Origin: an uncultured Ruminococcus sp.
GTDB taxonomy: Bacteria; Bacillota; Clostridia; Oscillospirales; Ruminococcaceae
Assembly: GCA_902776945.1 (NCBI GenBank)
Contig: CACYSH010000079.1
Coordinates: 1-45,286 of the forward strand
Reading direction: 5' to 3'
Length of the DNA: 45,286 bases
Positions 40,038 to 45,286 of this stretch are shown here, one piece after another; position 1 is the stretch's first letter, and every line of letters starts with the position of its first letter. A model generated the notes under the pieces. That model saw only the letters and a program-made list of their open reading frames with translations. It was not told where the DNA came from and ran no database searches. A program made the position numbers and the translations under genes.

Positions 40038-42280
40038 CTTTTTCAGCTTGACCGCGTTCGCCGTTATGCGCTTCGTTCCGCAGCTCTCAAACGCAATTTC
40101 AAGCAGCGTATCATTACCCATCGGCGTTACTTTCAGCACCACCCCGCGCCCCCAGTCGGGCTTCGGATGAATCACCACATCGCCGGGCTTAAAGCTCTCA
40201 TCACTCTCCACACGCGCCATACTCTGCTTACGGCGCTGCAAAAAGTCGCTCGCTTCATGCGTATAATCGGGTCTCTGCGGACGGGTGCGCTTCTGCGTTA
40301 CCGCCGGAGTTTCGTCCATAGCCTCCTCGATGTTCTTGGCGGGCAGTTCCTCCAAAAAGCGCGACGGGTGATTTACGCTCGTGCGCCCGTAAAGCATTCT
40401 CATAGAAGAACGCACCAGCCAGAGCTGTTTTCTTGCACGGGTAATGGCAACGTATGCCAGACGGCGTTCCTCTTCAAGCTCCTCCTGCGTGTCGCTGCTC
40501 CTTGCCGACGGGAAAATATTTTCCTCCATGCCGGGCACGAAAACGCAGTCAAATTCCAGCCCCTTCGCCGAATGGATAGTCATGAGAGAAACACGGTCGG
40601 CTTCGGGGTCGAACTTGTCAATGTCGGTATAGAGCGAAATTTCCTCAAGAAAACCGTCCAAAGTAGGCTCTTCGGCAGTTTCCTCGTAATTCAGCATGGT
40701 GGATTTAAGCTCGGAGATGTTTTCGAGCCTGCCCCTGCCTTCCTCGCCCTGCGTACTTAACATATCGGAATAGCCCGTAATTACGAGCAGTTCGTCAAGC
40801 AGCTGCGAGGGCGGCAGCTTTTCGCTGAGTTCCGCGAGCTTGTCGAATATCTCCGCCACGCCGACAAGCACCTTGCTTTTTTTGGCAAGCGGCGCGTACT
40901 GTTCGCTGCTGCGGAGTACCTGCACGGGCGTTTCGCCGAGATCGGAGGCTATCTGCTCGATAGCGTCAATGGTCGCCGCGCCTATACCGCGCTTAGGCTC
41001 GTTGATTATGCGGCGCAGTCTCAATACGTCGGTGGGGTTGTGTATCACCGAAAGATACGCCAGAACGTCCTTTATCTCCTTGCGGTCGTAGAATTTCAAG
41101 CCGCCGTAAACGGTGTAGGGAATGCCCTCGCGGATAAGGGTCTGCTCGATGATGTTCGACTGGGCGTTCATGCGGTAAAGCACCGCCTGATCGCGGTAGC
41201 TTATGCCTTTTTCCTTGTTCTCCTTGATAGTATTGGCGATGTAGCGAGCCTCTGCGCGTTCGCTGGCGGCGCGGTAGCACATTATTTTAGCGCCCTCGCC
41301 GTGATCTGTCCAGAGGGTCTTGCCCTTTCGCCCGACGTTGTGCGAGATAAGCCCGTTTGCCGCATCAAGGATATTCTGCGTTGAACGGTAGTTCTGTTCA
41401 AGGCGGATAATATCGGTCTCGGGGTCACAGGGGAAAGTCTTTTCGAAGTTTAAGTATCCTGATACTCGTCCACAAGAATATATTTATATAAATTCTGATA
41501 ATGGTCAAGCACGTCGGGGAACTGCTCGAAGAGCTTGACGGTATTGATAAGCAGGTCGTCGAAGTCCATAGCGTTCGCTTCCGCAAGGCGAATATCGTAA
41601 GCCTTGTAAACGCGGGCTATTTCGCGGTCGCGAATCTCGGTCTGACTTTTTTTGTAATATTCGTCGGCGGACATCATCTCATTTTTGCGCGAGGAGATGA
41701 CCGACTGCACCATGCGCGGCGGGAATATCTTTTCGGGGATCTCAAGCTCTTTCATAACAGCCTTTATTATGCGCTGGCAGTCGTCGGTGTCGTAGATCGT
41801 GAACGACGGCTTGTAGCCGAGTCTTTCGCATTCGGAGCGCAGGATCCTTGCGCAGGCGGAGTGGAACGTTGCGGCGCGTACCTGACCGTTTGTCTCGCCG
41901 AGCATGGCGCGGATACGTTCTTTAAGCTCGTTTGCGGCTTTATTCGTGAAGGTTATTGCAAGAATATTCCAGGGATTTATCACGCTGTGAGAAATTATCC
42001 CGGCAAGGCGGGCGTGGTCGTCCGAAGCGCCCTCCGCGTAGCTTTTGAGGAAAGCCAGCTCATCGGGGGAGTGGTCGCGGTCGTCCTCGTATTCGCAGGC
42101 ATCGCCGAAGTAGATCATATTGGCGATGCGGTTGATCAGCACGGTGGTTTTTCCGCTGCCGGCTCCGGCGAGGATAAGCAGATTGCCGTGTACCTTGAAT
42201 ACCGCCTTTCTCTGCATTTCGTTAAGAGAAGAGAAGAAGCGTTCGAGACAGCTTTTTTTGAGCCTTTCAAATTCATTCAT
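40032..42280 (-). pseudogene. pcrA: PcrA/UvrD helicase with an internal deletion and frameshift
   Basis: Two frames make one superfamily 1A helicase. The first (42280-41450) starts MNEFERLKKS, has the Walker A ILAGAGSGKTT and reaches motif II VDEYQDT, where it stops at TAA. In another frame the protein resumes immediately with YLNFEKTFP, then motif IV LEQNYRST, motif V TIHSAKGLEF, motif VI YVAITRARK, and the C-terminal tail with a Tudor-like domain. Compared with typical PcrA, about 39 residues between VDEYQDT and NFEK are missing, including motif III (GDxxQSIY). The loss is not a multiple of three bases. PcrA is normally needed for replication restart and repair, so either another copy exists or the deletion is an assembly error. 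A TATAAT lies at 42335-42330. Confidence 0.85.
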
Positions 42281-42410
42281 AGCTTTAAAATACTCCGTTT
42301 CTGTTATAAAAAATTACAAATATATAAATATTATATCAGAAAATCACCGTTTATTAAACAGGAATTTGTTAATTTTCTGCACATCGGCAACAAGAAGATA
42401 AGCAGAGTTG

Positions 42411-42466
42411 ACAGTGAACAGTGAACAGTGAACAGTGAATAGTGAATAGTGAATAGTGAATAGTTA
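42411..42466 (+). repeat. Tandem heptamer array
   Basis: Eight units: four ACAGTGA, three ATAGTGA and one ATAGTTA, without gaps. Reverse-complement units (AACTATT, CACTGTT, CACTATT) recur at 42804-42838, so the two arrays bracket about 340 bp. Confidence 0.85.
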
Positions 42467-42803
42467 AGGTGCGCCTGCGGCGCGTTATTGCGGACGCAGC
42501 ACGGGCTTTGCCCGTGCCTGCTCCGCTTTTTAACAAATCACATTTGAGCAGCGAATAACAGAGTTGTTCAACAACTGTTACGGCACATAACATATTATAG
42601 GGTCGGGGCTTGCCCTTTGAATATCATATAGCAGATATTTTTGTAAGTGCGCCCCTACAAGGCGTTGCAATCCGGTGTGAATTTGTGTGTCAAGCAGCAG
42701 GAGCAAGCCCCCGCCCTACTATAACATAGTGGTTATTGGACAGGTCTGTTTTAGTGCGGGGCGAAGCCTCCGCATAATATCGTGAGCGAAGCGAACACAT
42801 TAA

Positions 42804-42838
42804 CTATTCACTGTTCACTCTACACTATTAACTATTAT
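42804..42838 (-). repeat. Heptamer array, inverted partner
   Basis: About five units of the reverse complement of the heptamers at 42411-42466. Together they could pair or mark the ends of a repeat unit. Confidence 0.75.
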
Positions 42839-42944
42839 CAAGATAGCGTCGCGGCGTTTTCGCCCTAAAAAAAACACAAAACCCGGAAAATATAGGAAAT
42901 TTGATATATTGTCTGTTTTGAAATAAACATTCTCGCTTTGGGGC

Positions 42945-42973
42945 TTGACTTTTCGCCGAAAATGAGATATAAT
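42945..42973 (+). promoter_or_regulatory. Sigma-A promoter of the RNase J transcript
   Basis: TTGACT (42945-42950), 17-bp spacer, TATAAT (42968-42973). It is about 400 bp upstream of the RNase J start codon, which implies a very long leader. Confidence 0.82.
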
Positions 42974-42997
42974 TAAATAAGATATTTTTGTTCGTCA

Positions 42998-43103
42998 GGG
43001 CTTCAACACAGTAAGCCCAACCGCTCCGCACTTTTCACGCGGACAGCAGCCCGGTCTCGCACCAATTTGTCTTTGTATCTGTCTGCCGGCTGCACATTTT
43101 TTT
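42998..43103 (+). promoter_or_regulatory. Structured leader of RNase J with terminator-like hairpin
   Basis: Three hairpins in a row: GGGCTT/AAGCCC (42998-43003 and 43013-43018), TCCGC/GCGGA (43025-43029 and 43039-43043), and GCAGCCCGG/CCGGCTGC (43046-43054 and 43086-43093) followed by ACATTTTTTT. The last can act as an intrinsic terminator, giving a short RNA of roughly 115-125 nt, or as an attenuator for RNase J. No known RNA family was recognised. Confidence 0.6.
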
Positions 43104-43176
43104 GTTGAAACGGAAAACAATATCAATAAAAATTCATCGGGAAAGGAGTATATCCCGACAGGGACGGCGGCATTAA

Positions 43177-43310
43177 TACTATTCCTCGACCAAATACATG
43201 ACAAGATTCGCCGCCATGGACACGAGTGCCAAGGATGACGACGAAGGCTAACTGGCGTTAGTCGAGGAGGAAGACGACGGCAATCGTGTTCAGGGTGTCG
43301 AGGGATAGTA
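43177..43310. mobile_element. MITE-like palindromic element, full copy 3
   Basis: A 134-bp copy with ends TACTATTCCTCGACC and, reversed, TACTATCCCTCGACA. TAA flanks both sides (43174-43176 and 43311-43313). It is in the same orientation as copy 2 and opposite to copy 1, and some 20 bp shorter than copy 1. It lies in the RNase J leader, between a strong GGAAAGGAG (43141-43148) and the start codon. Confidence 0.85.
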
Positions 43311-43372
43311 TAACAAGGTTAATGTGAACACGTTGGTTTAAGTCTGCCCCTGCGCGGGAAATGAACTGTATA

Positions 43373-45286
43373 ATGAGTATTCAGAATAAACCTACCGGAA
43401 ACGGAAGATTTCGCGGCAGACCGGACGGCAGCCCGGAGCAGAACGTCAGAGGCTCCGAGAAGGCGCGTGAGGCAAGCCGCAGCGGCGCTATTGCTCTTGC
43501 AAGACTTACGGGGCAGGATAAGGGTCTGCGCGGCAAAAAGGAAATGCCGCTTACCGTTATCGGAGCGCCCAATCTCGGCGTAAGAGACAGCGCGCAGAAG
43601 CGCGTGGAGAGCTTCCGCGCTCCCGAAAGGAACCGCCGCAAAACGCCCGTGAGGATCATCCCGCTGGGCGGTCTCAACGAGATCGGCAAGAACTTCACCG
43701 TTATCGAATGCGCGAACGATATGTTCATCATCGACTGCGGACTTGCCTTCCCCGACAGCGAAATGCTGGGCGTTGACATCGTTATCCCCGATTTCACCTA
43801 TATCGAGCAGAACCGCGACAAGCTGCGCGGCGTGGCGATAACCCACGGTCACGAAGACCATATCGGCGCTCTGCCTTATTTCCTCAAAAAATTCAACGTC
43901 CCTGTTTACGGAACGCGGCTGACTCTGGGGCTTATCGAGGGCAAGCTAAAAGAACACGGCATTCTTGCGCAGGCGCGGCTTATCCCCGTCGAGCCGAGAA
44001 AGACCGTTAAATTCGGCTGCATGGCGGTGGAATTTATCCGCGTCAATCATTCGATACCCGATTCGGTCGGCATGGCTATCCACACACCCGCCGGAATACT
44101 GATACACACGGGCGATTTCAAGGTGGACTATACCCCGATAGAGGGGCAGGTAATAGACCTTGCGAGATTCGCGGAGCTTGGCAGCAAGGGCGTTCTGGCG
44201 CTGATGTCGGATTCGACAAACTCCGAGCGCCCCGGCTACACCATGAGCGAGCGCAAGGTCGGCGAGAGCTTCGAACGCCTGTTCCTCAAAGCGGAGGGCA
44301 AGCGCATAATCATAGCGACTTTCGCTTCGAATATCCACCGCATTCAACAGATAGTCAACAACGCCGCGCTGACCGGCAGAAAGGTAGCCGTATCGGGCAG
44401 GAGCATGGTGAACGTCATCGGCAAGGGCATCGAGCTTGGCTACCTTAAAATACCCGACGGCTTGCTTGTTGACATCGACATTGTTTCGCGCTATCCCGCC
44501 GAAAAAATGTGCATTATCACAACGGGCAGTCAGGGCGAGGCAATGAGCGCCCTCACGCGCATGGCGAGGGGCGAGCATAAGAACGTAACCATAAATCCTA
44601 ACGATTTTATCATAATTTCGGCGAACCCCATTCCCGGCAACGAGAAGTTTGTAACGAAAGTTGTAAACGACCTTCTTATGCAGGGGGCTGACGTTGTGTA
44701 CGAATCCATGTACGAGGTACACGTTTCGGGTCATGCCTGTCAGGAGGAGCAGAAGCTCATTCTTTCGCTGACTAAGCCGAAATTCTTCATACCTGTACAC
44801 GGCGAATACAAGCACCTTATCAAGCACAAGGCAACGGCTATCTCGGTGGGCATACCTGAAGAGAACGTCATTGTCACGGGGATAGGCTCGGTGATCGAGA
44901 CCGACGGCGTGGATATGAGGGTCACGGGGAGCGTTCCTGCGGGGAATATCCTTGTTGACGGACTTGGTGTCGGCGATGTCGGGTCTATCGTTCTGCGCGA
45001 CAGAAAGCACCTGGCGGAAGACGGACTTATCATCTGTTTTGCGACGGTTGACAGACGTTCGGGCGAGATACTTGCGGGACCCGACATCGTTTCGAGGGGC
45101 TTTGTGTATGTCCGCGAGAGTGAAGAGCTTATGGAGAACTCGAAGAAGATCATTGCCGATACGCTTCAGAAGTGTCTTGATAATGATATTCGCGAATGGA
45201 ATGCCATTAAGACGCGCATGAAGGACGAATTGAGCGAATATATCTATCAGCAGACGAAGAGAGACCCGATGATACTGCCGATAATG
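43373..45286 (+). CDS. rnj: Ribonuclease J, 3' end missing
   Basis: 638 codons are visible and the frame is still open at the right edge. RNase J is a metallo-beta-lactamase/beta-CASP enzyme with endonuclease and 5' exonuclease activity in RNA decay and maturation. After a basic, Gly/Arg-rich extension of about 95 residues, the core begins RIIPLGGLNEIGKN; the zinc motif HGHEDHIGA, TTGSQGE and HVSGHA follow. The start is uncertain: ATG at 43373 and at 43361 are both in frame, a stop lies at 43325-43327, and neither has a good ribosome binding site. The strong GGAAAGGAG upstream is cut off by the miniature element. Plus-strand gene with a 400-nt leader. Confidence 0.92.
   Translation, partial: MSIQNKPTGNGRFRGRPDGSPEQNVRGSEKAREASRSGAIALARLTGQDKGLRGKKEMPLTVIGAPNLGVRDSAQKRVESFRAPERNRRKTPVRIIPLGGLNEIGKNFTVIECANDMFIIDCGLAFPDSEMLGVDIVIPDFTYIEQNRDKLRGVAITHGHEDHIGALPYFLKKFNVPVYGTRLTLGLIEGKLKEHGILAQARLIPVEPRKTVKFGCMAVEFIRVNHSIPDSVGMAIHTPAGILIHTGDFKVDYTPIEGQVIDLARFAELGSKGVLALMSDSTNSERPGYTMSERKVGESFERLFLKAEGKRIIIATFASNIHRIQQIVNNAALTGRKVAVSGRSMVNVIGKGIELGYLKIPDGLLVDIDIVSRYPAEKMCIITTGSQGEAMSALTRMARGEHKNVTINPNDFIIISANPIPGNEKFVTKVVNDLLMQGADVVYESMYEVHVSGHACQEEQKLILSLTKPKFFIPVHGEYKHLIKHKATAISVGIPEENVIVTGIGSVIETDGVDMRVTGSVPAGNILVDGLGVGDVGSIVLRDRKHLAEDGLIICFATVDRRSGEILAGPDIVSRGFVYVRESEELMENSKKIIADTLQKCLDNDIREWNAIKTRMKDELSEYIYQQTKRDPMILPIM

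Larger units (their letters stand above)
42281..42944. other. Non-coding interval with heptamer and GC-rich repeats
   Basis: No credible gene. It contains tandem heptamers at 42411-42466 and their reverse complement at 42804-42838, the palindrome GCACGGGCTTTGCCCGTGC at 42499-42517, and GGGGCTTGCCC and GCAAGCCCCCGCCCTAC fragments near 42603-42720. Short frames over the heptamers are artefacts. Confidence 0.7.

Noticed and set aside
42369-42593. Minus-strand frame with HYSLFTIHC repeats
   Set aside because: A translation of the tandem heptamers, a common artefact in gene prediction.

Overview
The window looks like chromosome of a Gram-positive, anaerobic, fibre-degrading member of the Clostridia, most likely a Ruminococcus-like Oscillospiraceae. 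The basis is: strong AGGAGG-type ribosome binding sites; many near-perfect sigma-A promoters (TTGACA, 17-bp spacer, TATAAT); a secreted protein ending in a type I dockerin; intracellular GH8 and GH51 enzymes for arabinoxylan oligomers; RNase J, HflX and VanW proteins. No tRNA, rRNA, CRISPR array, phage or transposase gene was seen. Genus assignment is inference.

Layout. (1) 1-3432, minus: aconitase, three small membrane-protein genes (two are paralogues, one broken by an in-frame stop), then the start of isocitrate dehydrogenase. (2) 3509-5271, minus: two small unknown genes and a VanW-family protein. (3) 5227-5929: repeat-rich non-coding DNA. (4) 5930-10893, plus: MoxR ATPase, DUF58 protein and membrane transglutaminase operon. 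(5) 10938-15851, plus: an apparently iron-regulated operon of a FeoA-FeoB fusion, a FeoB-associated cysteine-rich peptide, a GNAT-Nudix-winged-helix fusion resembling the NAD regulator NrtR, and NadE. (6) 15918-19547, minus: GH8 exo-oligoxylanase, GH51 arabinofuranosidase and a transaldolase, a small pentose-handling group. (7) 19586-22672: repeats with a nested miniature element, then a secreted transglutaminase with ten Cys/His repeats and a dockerin. (8) 22854-25823, minus: thiS-thiG-thiH-tenI operon with a terminator-like leader. (9) 25875-27382: a GltD-like oxidoreductase bracketed by inverted copies of a palindrome. (10) 27383-34411, minus: HtrA protease, a GAF/GGDEF protein, an unknown 459-aa protein and HflX, separated by repeats. 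(11) 34581-39750, minus: a six-gene envelope-type cluster (acyltransferase, two paralogous membrane proteins, zinc-ribbon membrane protein, repeat lipoprotein, CPBP protease). (12) 40032-42280: a PcrA/UvrD helicase broken by an internal deletion. (13) 42281-45286: repeats, then a long structured leader carrying a miniature element and the RNase J gene, which runs off the end.

The intergenic DNA is unusually rich in structured repeats: a MITE-like palindrome in three copies with TAA target duplications, a second element whose inverted arms co-vary between copies, a family of short GCACGAAC-type hairpins, and a conserved core that sits next to several stop codons. The strongest candidates for new biology are the GNAT-Nudix-winged-helix/NadE/Feo operon, the six-gene envelope cluster, the inverted-repeat-bracketed oxidoreductase, and the RNase J leader.
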